The notes below the pieces were generated by a model. That model made no database searches, was not told the origin of the DNA, and saw only the letters and a program-made list of their open reading frames with translations. A program made the translations under genes and the position numbers. Shown piece by piece: positions 18,188 through 27,729 of a stretch of DNA of 64,000 nucleotides (the first letter of the stretch is position 1; each line of letters opens with the position of its first letter). The DNA comes from Paenilisteria rustica (GTDB lineage: Bacteria > Bacillota > Bacilli > Lactobacillales > Listeriaceae), in NCBI RefSeq assembly GCF_013820765.1, contig NZ_JABJVM010000006.1, positions 1-64,000 on the forward strand, read 5' to 3'.

Positions 18188-18375
18188 CTAGTTTACGTCC
18201 TACCCATTTTCATGGTTTGGCGGTCTTCGGCTCTGTTCGAGTTTGCTTTAGACTCTTACAAAATTTGATTTTCTGCTGTGAAAAATAACGGTTGCTATTT
18301 TTCCTAACACTGTAATAATACCAGATTTGTGAGTAGTTTACCATAGTGAAGGTCGATATTTTTGATGTAATCGTT

Positions 18376-19293
18376 TTATTTCTGTAAGCGATGCTCGATT
18401 CGGGTTGCATCTGCCAAAATTGCCAATTTTTCTGGTAAAACTTCCAATATATACGGTGTTTCACCTCCGTATACGCCGTCATAACTTATGTTCAAACTCG
18501 CATCGCATTCGATTTCTACGTGTTTTGTTTTGACGTACACCACATCCTCGCTTTGAAGGTGGGAACCGTTTTTAATAGAAGCAAGCAACTTGAGTAGTTT
18601 TATTGGTGACACTTTTTTCAAAATTAGTAAATCCATATAACCGTCGTTCAATACAGCTGGTGGGCAAAGTTTTTCCATGCCGCCAACACTATTTGTTAAC
18701 GCCCCAAATAACAGCAAGATTTCGCCTTCAAATACGCCTTTATCGTGTGTTATTCTTACTTGTTTTGGTGCTAATTTCGGTAATAGTGTTATTCCGCTTA
18801 CTAGATAGGCTAGACGCCCGATTTTGTTTTTCATCGATTCTTTGACGGCATAGGTGATTTCGGTAATTTTTCCACCGGCTGCGTTGTTGATGAAATATTG
18901 ATCGTTTGCCTGTCCCACATCCACTTTTATCGTCGCACCGGCCGCAATAATATGCAAGGCTTCCACTGGATCTTTTGCCATTCCTAGTGCGCGCGCGAAA
19001 TCATTTGTTGTTCCTACTGGTAAAACGCCAAAAATAGGTTGCGTCGGTGCTTGCATTAACCCGTTGACAACCTCATTTACCGTGCCATCTCCTCCAGCTG
19101 CAATAATAAATTCAAAACCATCTAATACGCCTTGCTTCGCGATTTTAGTCGCACTTTTTGCTTGCTCGGTTGTCGGAATCAAGGTGACATCAAACCCCGC
19201 CTCTTCCAAAACTTGTTCTGCAACTGGCATCAGCTTGTGAAACTTGCGCTGCCCAGCAACAGGATTGTAGATGATTAACATTCGCTTTAACAT
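18376..19293 (-). CDS. Diacylglycerol/lipid kinase family protein (DgkB/YegS type)
   Basis: About 305 residues from the start at 19293 (MLKRMLIIYNPVAGQRKF), chosen for GAAGGGG upstream; a longer reading from 19413 has no support. It has the lipid-kinase phosphate loop AAGGDGTVNEVVNGL, the GVLPVGTTNDFARAL segment and a C-terminal beta-sandwich. Phosphorylates a lipid such as diacylglycerol, likely returning it to phospholipid synthesis after lipoteichoic-acid assembly. Whether this is the main DgkB or a paralog is not shown. Confidence 0.88.
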   Translation of the reverse strand: MLKRMLIIYNPVAGQRKFHKLMPVAEQVLEEAGFDVTLIPTTEQAKSATKIAKQGVLDGFEFIIAAGGDGTVNEVVNGLMQAPTQPIFGVLPVGTTNDFARALGMAKDPVEALHIIAAGATIKVDVGQANDQYFINNAAGGKITEITYAVKESMKNKIGRLAYLVSGITLLPKLAPKQVRITHDKGVFEGEILLLFGALTNSVGGMEKLCPPAVLNDGYMDLLILKKVSPIKLLKLLASIKNGSHLQSEDVVYVKTKHVEIECDASLNISYDGVYGGETPYILEVLPEKLAILADATRIEHRLQK

Positions 19294-19746
19294 CTGTTTT
19301 CCCCTTCTCTCATGCAGTGATAATCTTAGTTTCTTATTTTCCTCCTTTCTTGTCAAATTGGGTGCCTCAAAGAAATATTTTTCATGTAAAAAATTTGACG
19401 CAATATGTTCCATTTTTTAAATTTAAAGGCCTATTGACCACTTTTAATGTCATATAATTTACTAAATGACTTTTTTGACGCTGTTTCGACACGAAATTGT
19501 AGGTAATTTGTCAATTTTCGAGTTGGATTCCCTAAAACTGTTGGTATAACTCGCTATTCCCCTCCTAATCAATAGTTACATTCGCTCAAATTGCGCCCAA
19601 GATAGGGAAACTCTATTGACTCTCTTCTGGATTTTCTACATAATAGGAGTATTCTTTGCATACGTAGGGAATAGACTGAAAGCAACCAAGTTTATGCTAT
19701 GTGGTTTTTATTACCAAAGGGGACTTTTTAGAATGGAGATGGACAA
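19294..19746. other. Intergenic region upstream of the autolysin gene
   Basis: 453 bp, AT-rich, between divergent genes. The right half holds the autolysin promoter. I see no repeat modules and no further structure in the left half. Confidence 0.6.
19616..19644 (+). promoter_or_regulatory. Promoter of the GW autolysin gene
   Basis: TTGACT (19616-19621), a 17-bp spacer and CATAAT (19639-19644). This leaves an untranslated leader of about 95 bases before the TTG start. Confidence 0.6.
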
Positions 19747-22047
19747 TTGAAGACTTTATTAAAATCAGTTATTGTGACTGTTGGGCTGACAACTGTTGTT
19801 TTGCCGATATCGGTCCTAGCTGATGAGCAACAACCTGCTGATAATAGCGCGGTCACTGCAAAAGATGGATCACAAACGATTCAAGATGATTCAATCTATG
19901 TACCAAAAGCAGAACGGGAAGGCACATTCACCGGAGATTTACATGCCGATGAGGATCAAGAAGCACCAATTCCTGATCGCAGCCGAGTTTTAAACGCAAA
20001 AGCTGCCTATCCAAATGTGAACAACTATATCAAATCAAATAATTTTGCAAACGCAAAGTTGAGTAGCCAGATTCAATCGCAATTCACGAAATTCAACTAT
20101 CGCAATGGTTACGGCAAGCCAGAAGGTGTTGTCTTGCACGAAACGGCTAATCCGAATTCAACGATTCAGAACGAAATTGACTACATGAGTCGCAATTGGG
20201 AGAACGCTTTTGTGCATAGTTTTGTCGATAAAGGCAATATTATTCAAATTCACCCAACCGATTATGGTGTTTGGGGCGCAGGACGTTTTGCCAATGCTCG
20301 CTTTGTTCAGTACGAACTGGTGGAGCACAATACATTTGATGAATTTGCCCGCTCGATTAATAATTATGCCTATTACACGGCCTACATCCTGGATAAATAT
20401 AAATTACCGATTGATAGCGCTGAAACAGATGGCGTTGGAACGGTTTGGACGCATAATGCTGTCAGTAAATATCTTGGTGGCACAACGCATACCGATCCAA
20501 TTGGCTATTTCAATAAATGGGGCTACAGTTACAACGAGTTCCTGGCACTTGTAACTGAGAAATCCAAAACGTTTAGTAAAGATACCATTCTTTCTAACGT
20601 TCCTTTCACAGCGACAACTTACGCCAATGTCAAATCTGCAGCTGGAAACACGGTTTGGTCGGCACCTTTTAATACTGCCGGAGCCAACGAAGTGAACCCA
20701 CTCTCCGCTTATACTGGCAAAAATTTAAAACTGTTACGCACGGCAAAAACGCAAAGTGGTACGTGGTATCAATTTAGCATTGACGGTCGGACAATCGGAT
20801 GGGTGGAAAATAAAGCGGTCACTGCTTTTTACACACCTAGTATGGAACAAACCGCGAATCTAACGCGCTACGTCAACGTTCCTACAGAATCCATTTATTA
20901 TTTCCCAGTTATAGACAGCTCGATGCGTAAAGGAACATTAGCTTCCTATACGAATAAACCACTGCTTGCAAATAAGCAAATCACACTGAACGGTACATTA
21001 TGGTATCGCCTCATGAATGGATCCGAAGCAGTTGGCTGGGTTCGCGCTTCAAGCCTAACAACAACGGCTTTCGATCAAATTGTTTACGATAAAGTAATGG
21101 GGGCTACGACTTATGCCAGCGTTAAAACAGCGACCGGTAATAATGTCTGGACCGTACCAAACGGAACACTTGGAGCTAAAGTTGTGAATCCACTTTCTAG
21201 CTACACTGGTAAAAACCTAAAACTGATTCGTGAAGCCAAAACAAGTAAAGGTATCTGGTACCAATTTGCCATCGATGGTAGAACAATTGGTTGGGTGGAC
21301 AGCAAAGCCGTATCGATTTTCTACACACCAAGTATGGAACAAACGGCTAATCTACCACGTTATGTCGCGCTTCCGAAAGATTCTATTTATTACTTCCCAG
21401 TAGTTGATAGTTCCATGCGAAAAGGCGATTTAACGAGATATCTGAACTTGAAGCTAACGGTTCATAAACAAATCAAGGTTAACGGTACGCTCTGGTATCG
21501 CCTAATAAATGGCTCTGAGTCGATTGGTTGGGTTCGCGCAATGAGCGTTACGCCGACTAATTACGACCAACCCGTTTACAACAAGACCTTGACCGCTTAC
21601 GGTAAAACGAAAACAACAGCGAATCAATATATTTGGAAGTTAGTTCCGAACACATACGGCATTAATTCTAAAATTGCACCACTTTCCAATTACAGTGGTA
21701 AAAAGCTCCGCATCTTGCGCGAAGCTAAAACAACTGGCGGTTTATACTACCAAATCAGTTCCAATGGTCAACTTCTTGGTTGGGTCAACGCAAGTGCCCT
21801 GACGAAATTTTATGATGGCGCCATTGCTGAAAAACCAGTAAACCTAACGAAAAGAGTCGCCAATACAGCTGGTGTCCTATACTCGTTCCCAGTAGATGAT
21901 CCTCCGATTAAAGTTGGAACACTAGCTACTTTTGCTGGCAAAACTTTAACCGCAGATCGTCAAGCTAACATCGAAGGAAAAGTATGGTATCGCCTCAAAA
22001 ATGGCAATGTCGTTATCGGTTGGACGTTAATGGCAAATATTAAATAA
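19747..22047 (+). CDS. ami: N-acetylmuramoyl-L-alanine amidase with six GW modules (Ami-like autolysin)
   Basis: A secreted autolysin of 766 residues. Start is TTG with GGAG 8 nt upstream; the ATG just before it is out of frame. Signal peptide about 1-26 (cleavage near LADEQ). A linker to about 115 is followed by an Amidase_2 catalytic domain (about 118-270) with zinc-type residues His131 (VVLHET), His236 (WTHNAV) and His248 (THTDP). Residues 280-766 are six GW (SH3-like) modules in three pairs, each ending in (I/V/L)GW; these bind lipoteichoic acid and keep the enzyme on the cell wall. L. monocytogenes Ami, at the same place, has eight. The GW pairs 1-2 and 3-4 are close repeats of one another, and pair 5-6 is more diverged. 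Cuts the peptide stem from muramic acid; may also aid adhesion. Confidence 0.93.
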   Translation: MKTLLKSVIVTVGLTTVVLPISVLADEQQPADNSAVTAKDGSQTIQDDSIYVPKAEREGTFTGDLHADEDQEAPIPDRSRVLNAKAAYPNVNNYIKSNNFANAKLSSQIQSQFTKFNYRNGYGKPEGVVLHETANPNSTIQNEIDYMSRNWENAFVHSFVDKGNIIQIHPTDYGVWGAGRFANARFVQYELVEHNTFDEFARSINNYAYYTAYILDKYKLPIDSAETDGVGTVWTHNAVSKYLGGTTHTDPIGYFNKWGYSYNEFLALVTEKSKTFSKDTILSNVPFTATTYANVKSAAGNTVWSAPFNTAGANEVNPLSAYTGKNLKLLRTAKTQSGTWYQFSIDGRTIGWVENKAVTAFYTPSMEQTANLTRYVNVPTESIYYFPVIDSSMRKGTLASYTNKPLLANKQITLNGTLWYRLMNGSEAVGWVRASSLTTTAFDQIVYDKVMGATTYASVKTATGNNVWTVPNGTLGAKVVNPLSSYTGKNLKLIREAKTSKGIWYQFAIDGRTIGWVDSKAVSIFYTPSMEQTANLPRYVALPKDSIYYFPVVDSSMRKGDLTRYLNLKLTVHKQIKVNGTLWYRLINGSESIGWVRAMSVTPTNYDQPVYNKTLTAYGKTKTTANQYIWKLVPNTYGINSKIAPLSNYSGKKLRILREAKTTGGLYYQISSNGQLLGWVNASALTKFYDGAIAEKPVNLTKRVANTAGVLYSFPVDDPPIKVGTLATFAGKTLTADRQANIEGKVWYRLKNGNVVIGWTLMANIK

Positions 22048-22053
22048 CATGAA

Positions 22054-22097
22054 AAAGCAGTAAATCCACGTAACGAAATGGATTTACTGCTTTTTTT
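22054..22097 (+). terminator. Terminator of the autolysin gene
   Basis: AAAGCAGTAAATCCA and TGGATTTACTGCTTT form a 15-bp perfect stem followed by a T run. Confidence 0.92.
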
Positions 22098-22102
22098 CTC
22101 AT

Positions 22103-22927
22103 CTAGAAATTAAAATTGTCAGGATCAGGACCTGTACGTTCATTCTGATTCAAACTATCGATCAACTTCATCTCCGAGTCTTTCAACTCGAAATCAAAAA
22201 TATTCGCATTTTCGATAATACGGTTTTGATGAATTGATTTTGGAATCGTTACGATGCCGTGTTGCAGATCCCAGCGTAAGATGACTTGTGCAACCGACTT
22301 CTCATAGATTTTGGCGATGGAATTAATGACGCTATTATCAAGGATTTTACCACTTCCAAGCGGACTCCATGCTTCTACTATGATATTTTTATCTGCACAA
22401 TATTTGCGTAAGGGTTCTTGAGATAGCAACGGATGCAACTCAATTTGATTCACCATAGGCGCAATTTTTGCTTCTTTTAATAGTTCATCCAAATGATGCT
22501 CATGAAAATTACAAACACCAATCGCGCGTACTTTTTTATCTGCATATAGTTTTTCAAAGGCGCGCCATGTATCGACAAATTTGCCTTCCACTGGCCAATG
22601 AATTAAGTATAAATCGATATAATCTAAGCCTAATTTCTCCAAACTCGTGTCAAAAGCAGCTAATGTGGATTCATAACCTTGATCCGCATTCCATAACTTC
22701 GTCGTTACAAAAAGGCTATCGCGCGCCACGCCAGATTCCTTGATTGCGCGTCCCACACCTTCTTCATTTTTGTAAGCAGCGGCCGTATCAATGCTCTTAT
22801 ATCCCGTTTCGATCGCCCACTTCACGGAATTCACTGCCTCTTCTCCATCATTCACACGCCAAACGCCAAAACCAAACTGCGGCATCTCCACGCCATTTGC
22901 AAGTGTTACCGTATCATTAATGTTCAT
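22103..22927 (-). CDS. Aldo/keto reductase
   Basis: About 274 residues from the start at 22927 ([25 protein letters not shown]), with GGGAGG 8 nt upstream. A classic AKR TIM barrel: [18 protein letters not shown] carries the catalytic Asp and Tyr, KLWNAD the Lys, and LIHWP the His; the C-terminal [19 protein letters not shown] binds NADPH. Related to Bacillus YtbE/YvgN, which reduce methylglyoxal and other aldehydes. Monocistronic; the physiological substrate is unknown. Confidence 0.93.
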   Translation of the reverse strand: MNINDTVTLANGVEMPQFGFGVWRVNDGEEAVNSVKWAIETGYKSIDTAAAYKNEEGVGRAIKESGVARDSLFVTTKLWNADQGYESTLAAFDTSLEKLGLDYIDLYLIHWPVEGKFVDTWRAFEKLYADKKVRAIGVCNFHEHHLDELLKEAKIAPMVNQIELHPLLSQEPLRKYCADKNIIVEAWSPLGSGKILDNSVINSIAKIYEKSVAQVILRWDLQHGIVTIPKSIHQNRIIENANIFDFELKDSEMKLIDSLNQNERTGPDPDNFNF

Positions 22928-23018
22928 TTTACCAGCCTCCCGATTTCTATTTACCTCTCTACTATACACCTAATGCCCCCCAGAGATGCAAGCCTTAAGC
23001 CTCCTAATTTCTAGCCAC

Positions 23019-23127
23019 AAAAAAACCACCGCGGAAAAAGGGGGGAAACCGCGATGGTTAAAAAGGGAGTTTTGTCGGATGAACAACTACTAAAAAGGGG
23101 GGAAAAGTAATTGCTATCCTCTTTACA
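23019..23127 (-). ncRNA. Candidate CU-rich small RNA (LhrC-like), copy 1
   Basis: On the minus strand a TATTAT -10 (23139-23134) is followed by about 109 nt ending in the hairpin AACCATCGCGG...CCGCGGTGGTT with seven T. The transcript would carry three unpaired CU tracts (TTTTCCCCCCTTTTT, ACTCCCTTTTT and TTTCCCCCCTTTTT in the terminator loop). This resembles the design of Listeria LhrC-family RNAs, about 110 nt, whose UCCC motifs pair with Shine-Dalgarno regions. A related unit lies at 25842-25938. It may instead be only the 3' end of the ABC operon mRNA. No clear -35 is seen. Confidence 0.5.
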
Positions 23128-23203
23128 TTCTCTATAATACAGGTCGTACATGATAACCCCTCGAGAATTAGATGAGAAATTCATGAAAAATATATCTTGA
23201 TGT

Positions 23204-23848
23204 TTATAAATCTTTTTTTGCAAAAATACGTAAAGAACAGAATAGCGATATCGTATAGGCTAAAATAGAAATAGCCAGAAAGAAACCTGCAAGCATAGCA
23301 TTCGAAGTATTCATCAAGTACTGTAATAGCCAATGACCAAGTTCAGATTGATACAAACCCACTAGCATCACACCTAAAATAACTACTAGAGCTGTATACA
23401 TATAACTCAATCGCTGAAACCCCAGCCAGTAGTAACATGGCAAAACAATAGCAAAAAAGAAACATAGTCCAGCAAAAACAAAACCTATCGAAATAAAATG
23501 TTCCTTTATCCCGCCTCTATTTCCAATAAATAAGCCAATAGTTAATGTGACTATAAAAATAAAAAGCATAGCAAAAATCATATATGCCAAACTAGATACA
23601 TATTTCGAGATAACTACCTTTGCCCTTGAAATCGGCCAACTTACTATCAACTCATCGCCACTTTTATCATCATAGCTAAATGCTGCGAAAATAGGAGCCA
23701 TTGAGATTATAGTCCCCCCTAAAGCATAGAGCACCCATGTTACAAAATCTTGGCTCATCCATAAATTTAATAGCGCCACCACAAAAATAAGATAGTATGC
23801 CACTACTTTTGTCTGAACACGAAAATCTTTTCTTATTAATGCATACAA
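23204..23848 (-). CDS. ABC-2 type membrane protein
   Basis: 214 residues with six hydrophobic segments and no soluble domain. It starts MYALIRKDFRVQTK, the N-terminal pattern of ABC-2 permeases. Last gene of a four-gene operon GntR-ATPase-permease-permease. The two permeases are weakly alike (both ABC2_membrane_5/YtrC-like) and probably form a heterodimer with the ATPase. Likely exports or senses a peptide or cell-wall-active compound; the substrate is not shown. Confidence 0.82.
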   Translation of the reverse strand: MYALIRKDFRVQTKVVAYYLIFVVALLNLWMSQDFVTWVLYALGGTIISMAPIFAAFSYDDKSGDELIVSWPISRAKVVISKYVSSLAYMIFAMLFIFIVTLTIGLFIGNRGGIKEHFISIGFVFAGLCFFFAIVLPCYYWLGFQRLSYMYTALVVILGVMLVGLYQSELGHWLLQYLMNTSNAMLAGFFLAISILAYTISLFCSLRIFAKKDL

Positions 23849-23865
23849 TATAATTCCCCTCCCCC

Positions 23866-24501
23866 TTATAAATCTGTGAACCCTAAAACTCGAATGGAGA
23901 GGCGCATTGATACCAGATAAAGTATCATCATCAATCCAAGCAGTAGCATTAGTATCGAGCTATATCCCCATTCTACAATCCATTTTATAACTCTCTGCAC
24001 ACTCGGGAGACTTGTTAGGAATGTCAATAAAGTATAAAAAATAATCAATCCGCTCAATACATATTTCATCGAGTCGTAGCCAAGCCAGAAGTATATCGGA
24101 AAAAGAAGCGTTGTTACACCAAGTACTATCACCAGAGCAGTCCCTGTGCTTACAAAAAAATCCGCTATCGGAATAAATGTCCACATGACAATACTTGTTA
24201 CGATGTACAGAAATACTATCGCTGTAAGCATACTAATTAGCGTACCGATGTAGCGCGCCATCACAACATCTTTTCTACTAACTGGCAAAGAAGTCACAAA
24301 TAACAATGTATGGTTATCTTCATCTCTACTAATCGATTTGGCTATAAAACTTCCACCTGCAACCAAAGCTCCCAACAACAAGAAAATAAACGCCGGCATT
24401 CCGATATTAGCACCAAAAATCACAATACATATTAACAATACCGCAAGTAATATAATCGAACCTCGTTGAATCATCACATCTTTCCAAATCAATTGCCACA
24501 T
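23866..24501 (-). CDS. ABC-2 type membrane protein
   Basis: 211 residues, six hydrophobic segments, starting MWQLIWKDVMIQRGSI. Starts directly at the ATPase stop and ends 17 bp before the next permease. Contains the ISRDEDNHTLLFVTSLPVSRKDVVMARY loop typical of the ABC2_membrane_5 family. Partner of the flanking ATPase and permease. Confidence 0.82.
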   Translation of the reverse strand: MWQLIWKDVMIQRGSIILLAVLLICIVIFGANIGMPAFIFLLLGALVAGGSFIAKSISRDEDNHTLLFVTSLPVSRKDVVMARYIGTLISMLTAIVFLYIVTSIVMWTFIPIADFFVSTGTALVIVLGVTTLLFPIYFWLGYDSMKYVLSGLIIFYTLLTFLTSLPSVQRVIKWIVEWGYSSILMLLLGLMMILYLVSMRLSIRVLGFTDL

Positions 24502-25383
24502 CTACATTACCCCTTGTCGTCTCTTCTTAGTGGCTTGGACTGTGTAGTACATAATGTCCTCTATGGTCGGTTTTTCAAAAATAACTTCCTCACCAAAATA
24601 GAATCTAGCTTCCTCCACTTGTTTGGACAATCCTTGGAATCCCAACGTTCCAATTTCCACATCAACAAATAAACTTTTAGCCTCACTATCCAATAAATCT
24701 TGATCTCCCTTAACAATCACATATTGCTCCAATAAGCTATCTTTCTCCTCGCTGAAAAAAACTCGCCCCTCATGTATATAGGTAATAAAATCAGCCACTC
24801 TTTCTAAATCAGCGGTTACATGCGTGGAAAATACCACAGATACTTCTTCTTTCATCACTACAGTTTGCAAAACACTAAGCAACTCGCGACGCACAATTGG
24901 ATCAAGTCCTGCAGTAGGTTCATCCATAATAATCAATTTCGCATGATGACTGAGAGCAATCGCAATACTGTATTTCATCTTCATTCCTTTAGAAAGTACT
25001 TTTATTTTCTTGTTGCTTGGAAGTTCAAACATCTTCATGTAATTCTGATATGCTGCCTCATCCCAATTCCGATAAAAAGGCGCAATAATCCGTTTCATTT
25101 GCTCACAGGTCAAATGCTCGTAGAAATGGTTGTCATCGAAAACAAAACCAATGTCTTGCTTTATTTCTTCCATTGCATCGTTCGTATTCTTCCCAAAAAT
25201 AACAACATCCCCACTATTTTTCTGCACTAAATCCATAATTATTTTTAATAACGTACTTTTTCCCGCACCGTTCACACCAATCAGCCCCATAATATAGCCT
25301 TTTGGTAATTGAAAAGAAATATTTCGCAAGGTAAAATCTTTATATACTTTCGAAACACGCTTTACTTCTAAAATACTATCCAT
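24502..25383 (-). CDS. ABC transporter ATP-binding protein (YtrB-like)
   Basis: 293 residues. Walker A GVNGAGKST (36-44), a signature LSKGMKMKYSIA that departs from the usual LSGGQ (SKGMK, as in YtrB-type exporters), and Walker B LIIMDEPTAGLD. The last 70 residues are an accessory domain. It follows the GntR gene by 3 bp and immediately precedes the permeases, the standard layout of YtrA-regulated operons in Firmicutes. Confidence 0.9.
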   Translation of the reverse strand: MDSILEVKRVSKVYKDFTLRNISFQLPKGYIMGLIGVNGAGKSTLLKIIMDLVQKNSGDVVIFGKNTNDAMEEIKQDIGFVFDDNHFYEHLTCEQMKRIIAPFYRNWDEAAYQNYMKMFELPSNKKIKVLSKGMKMKYSIAIALSHHAKLIIMDEPTAGLDPIVRRELLSVLQTVVMKEEVSVVFSTHVTADLERVADFITYIHEGRVFFSEEKDSLLEQYVIVKGDQDLLDSEAKSLFVDVEIGTLGFQGLSKQVEEARFYFGEEVIFEKPTIEDIMYYTVQATKKRRQGVM

Positions 25384-25386
25384 ACT

Positions 25387-25761
25387 CTACTCCTCCTCTG
25401 CCAACGAATCCATCATGTCACGCACATCCTTATATGTTAGTCCCAAATCCTCTGCTAATTGTAATAGTTGAATTATCTTTTTCTCCAAATCCTTTACCTT
25501 ATGCTCCCGAATTAGTGTCATATTTTGATTGGAGACATATGTACCTTTCCCAGCGACAGTATGAATAAAGCCATCATGTTCCAGCTCCTCGTACGCGCGC
25601 TTCGTTGTAATAACACTAACCTGTAATTCCTTCGCCAATGCCCGAATTGAAGGTAATTGGTAGCCTCCAACTAACTCACCATTGATAATCTGGTTGCGAA
25701 TCTGTGAAGCAATCTGCTCATAAATCGGCAATCTGGACGTATTCGTAATGATTATCTTCAT
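25387..25761 (-). CDS. GntR-family (YtrA subfamily) transcriptional repressor
   Basis: About 124 residues from the start at 25761 (MKIIITNTSRLPIYEQIASQIRNQI), with GGAGGTG just upstream; the longer reading is into a transcribed leader. N-terminal winged helix with LPSIRALAKELQVSVITTKRAYEELEHDGFI and a short C-terminal tail typical of YtrA. It is first in the operon and has a matching inverted repeat in its promoter. YtrA-type repressors often respond to cell-wall-active antibiotics; that is inference here. Confidence 0.9.
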   Translation of the reverse strand: MKIIITNTSRLPIYEQIASQIRNQIINGELVGGYQLPSIRALAKELQVSVITTKRAYEELEHDGFIHTVAGKGTYVSNQNMTLIREHKVKDLEKKIIQLLQLAEDLGLTYKDVRDMMDSLAEEE

Positions 25762-25779
25762 ACGCACCTCCACATAATT

Positions 25780-25827
25780 GTGTATATAATATATATACAG
25801 TATACACGGATAAGTTCCATATTGCAA
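25780..25827 (-). promoter_or_regulatory. Promoter and GntR operator of the ABC operon
   Basis: On the minus strand TTGCAA (25827-25822), 17 bp, then TATACT (25804-25799). GTGTATA (25780-25786) and TATACAC (25801-25807) form an inverted repeat covering the -10 and the start region. It fits the GntR-type half-site GTNTA/TANAC. Confidence 0.75.
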
Positions 25828-25841
25828 TCCTAAGAACGCAC

Positions 25842-25938
25842 AAAAAAACCAAGCTGGCAGGGGAACCAACTTGGGAAAAAGGAGTTTAGATATCCTATTA
25901 CTAAAAAGGGGGGAAAAGTAATAGCTATCTTGTTTACA
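25842..25938 (-). ncRNA. Candidate CU-rich small RNA (LhrC-like), copy 2
   Basis: On the minus strand a TAATAT -10 (25950-25945), then about 97 nt sharing with copy 1 the block GATAGC-ATTACTTTTCCCCCC and CTTTTTAGTA, ending in the hairpin CCAAGTTGG/CCAGCTTGG with a T7 tail. It lies between the end of a second ABC operon and the GntR promoter. The terminator stem differs from copy 1 but stays paired. As with copy 1, it might be just the operon's 3' region. Confidence 0.5.
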
Positions 25939-26008
25939 TTTCCTATATTACATGAACCGTCTAACATTGTGAGGAAAAATACATGAGATTTCCATTAGAG
26001 TTTACAAT

Positions 26009-26818
26009 CTATTCATGCGAACTACCAATATGGAATTTTTTCTTCGTCAATAAGAAAATCGATAGCCCAAGCAACGCAACGATAAAGCATAGCGTAACCA
26101 TCAAATTCCCTACAAAATAATCCTTCACATCGTCCGTCATAATAACGCTAGCCGCATTCGCACTCAAATAAGCAGGATTGAAGATTTGTACCCATCCCGA
26201 GGCTCCACTTACCAACTCCAGAATAATCGCGCCACCAGCTCCTATCATCGCGACAACTGCTGTGCTACGAAATACGATTCCTAAAATGAGCACTACCGAG
26301 ACTATAAACAACAACCATACAAAATAAATTCCAAATCCGGCAAAAATACTTGCCATCTTAATTCCACCATATAATAAGTAAACATAATAATATGCCGCAA
26401 AATATCCTAACCCTAGCGAAATAAACACTAATAAGGCTTGAGAAAACCATTTTGCTAAAATATACTGCCAAGCTTTTACAGGCCTTGTTAAAATAAACGC
26501 CAGCATCCCATTATTCTTTTCAGAAATAATCGCGCCCATTAATGCCACAATCAAAATAATAATTCCAAGTTGATCAAACTGCGAAGAAAGCGTTCCAGCC
26601 ATCACTTGTTGGGCATTCACAACTCCCATCAAATCAGCAATTGCCGCCCCCTGCTCACTACCATCGCCACCCATTGCCCCCATAATTTCAGGTAAATAAT
26701 ACATCATCAGCGGTTGCATCATGCCAAGAATCGCAAACACAACCGGCAGCCAAATCCATTTCAAGCTTCGCCACTGCTCCATCTGTTCTTTTAGAAAAAG
26801 CGTCGTTACGTTGTTCAT
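26009..26818 (-). CDS. ABC-2 type permease (YxlG-like)
   Basis: 269 residues with six hydrophobic segments; ABC2_membrane family. Its start overlaps the ATPase stop by 4 bp. Contains ISEKNNGMLAFILTRPVKAWQYILAKW, the typical cytoplasmic loop after the first helices. Resembles YxlG of the B. subtilis sigY operon in context: PLDc_N protein, ATPase, permease. Confidence 0.85.
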   Translation of the reverse strand: MNNVTTLFLKEQMEQWRSLKWIWLPVVFAILGMMQPLMMYYLPEIMGAMGGDGSEQGAAIADLMGVVNAQQVMAGTLSSQFDQLGIIILIVALMGAIISEKNNGMLAFILTRPVKAWQYILAKWFSQALLVFISLGLGYFAAYYYVYLLYGGIKMASIFAGFGIYFVWLLFIVSVVLILGIVFRSTAVVAMIGAGGAIILELVSGASGWVQIFNPAYLSANAASVIMTDDVKDYFVGNLMVTLCFIVALLGLSIFLLTKKKFHIGSSHE

Positions 26819-27729
26819 TTCCCCACCATCCTTAAAAAGACGTCTTCAAGCGTCTCCTCGGCTTGACGCACACTCGTCCAAGCCATTCCAGTCGCCGTAA
26901 GCACACGCAAAATAGCTTCGCGCGCCGCATCCGCATCTTCCTGATAGTACAAGTATAACGCGCCATGGTTGCGCTCCACTCGACTAATCGCTGCCTCATC
27001 CATAATTAAACGTTCAAATTCCGACGCACCCATGTCACCTTTCAGCACAAAAACAGGCGTCGCATTCGCTTGAACTAGACGAACAATCCTATCATCTGCC
27101 ACAATCTCGCCATCTCGAATAATGCACACAAGTTCACATACTTCTTCAACATCCGCTAATATATGCGTAGAAAACAAGAGCGTCGTCTCACCTTTCAAAG
27201 ACTGAATCAACTCAATAATTTCACGACGCCCAATCGGGTCAAGCGCTGAAACAGGTTCATCCATAATCAATAACGCCGGTCGGTGCAAAATCGCCTGCGC
27301 AATCCCCAATCGCTGCCTCATTCCTCCTGAAAAAGTAGCAATTTTCTGCTTCGGCGCCGCGTCCAGTCCAACTTGCATCAAAACCTCAGGTATCCGTTCC
27401 GCCAAGGCTGCCTTGTCCATACCAGAAAGTTTCCCCATGAACTGCAAAGCATCCGTTGCCGTCATCCAACCATAAAAATTAGGATACTGTGGCAAAAAAC
27501 CAATTTGCGCTTTCATCTTCGTATGCTCTCCGCCACAAATATGAATCGTTCCGCTATCCGGATTTATCATATCCACAATCATCTTCAAAATCGTTGTTTT
27601 CCCAGCACCATTAGGCCCAAGCAAAGCCACACATTCCCCGGCCTCTAACTGAAAAGCGACATCCTTTACAGCCTGGTATGCATCAAATCGCTTCGATAAA
27701 TTCGTAACCTCCAATATTTTCTCCATCAT
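26815..27729 (-). CDS. ABC transporter ATP-binding protein (YxlF-like)
   Basis: 304 residues. Walker A GPNGAGKTT, signature FSGGMRQRLG, Walker B LLIMDEPVSALD, and an H-loop STHILADVEEV. The C-terminal 90 residues form the accessory domain of the YxlF/BcrA group. Start overlaps the upstream small membrane protein by 4 bp and the stop overlaps the permease, so all three are translationally coupled. Confidence 0.92.
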   Translation of the reverse strand: MMEKILEVTNLSKRFDAYQAVKDVAFQLEAGECVALLGPNGAGKTTILKMIVDMINPDSGTIHICGGEHTKMKAQIGFLPQYPNFYGWMTATDALQFMGKLSGMDKAALAERIPEVLMQVGLDAAPKQKIATFSGGMRQRLGIAQAILHRPALLIMDEPVSALDPIGRREIIELIQSLKGETTLLFSTHILADVEEVCELVCIIRDGEIVADDRIVRLVQANATPVFVLKGDMGASEFERLIMDEAAISRVERNHGALYLYYQEDADAAREAILRVLTATGMAWTSVRQAEETLEDVFLRMVGK

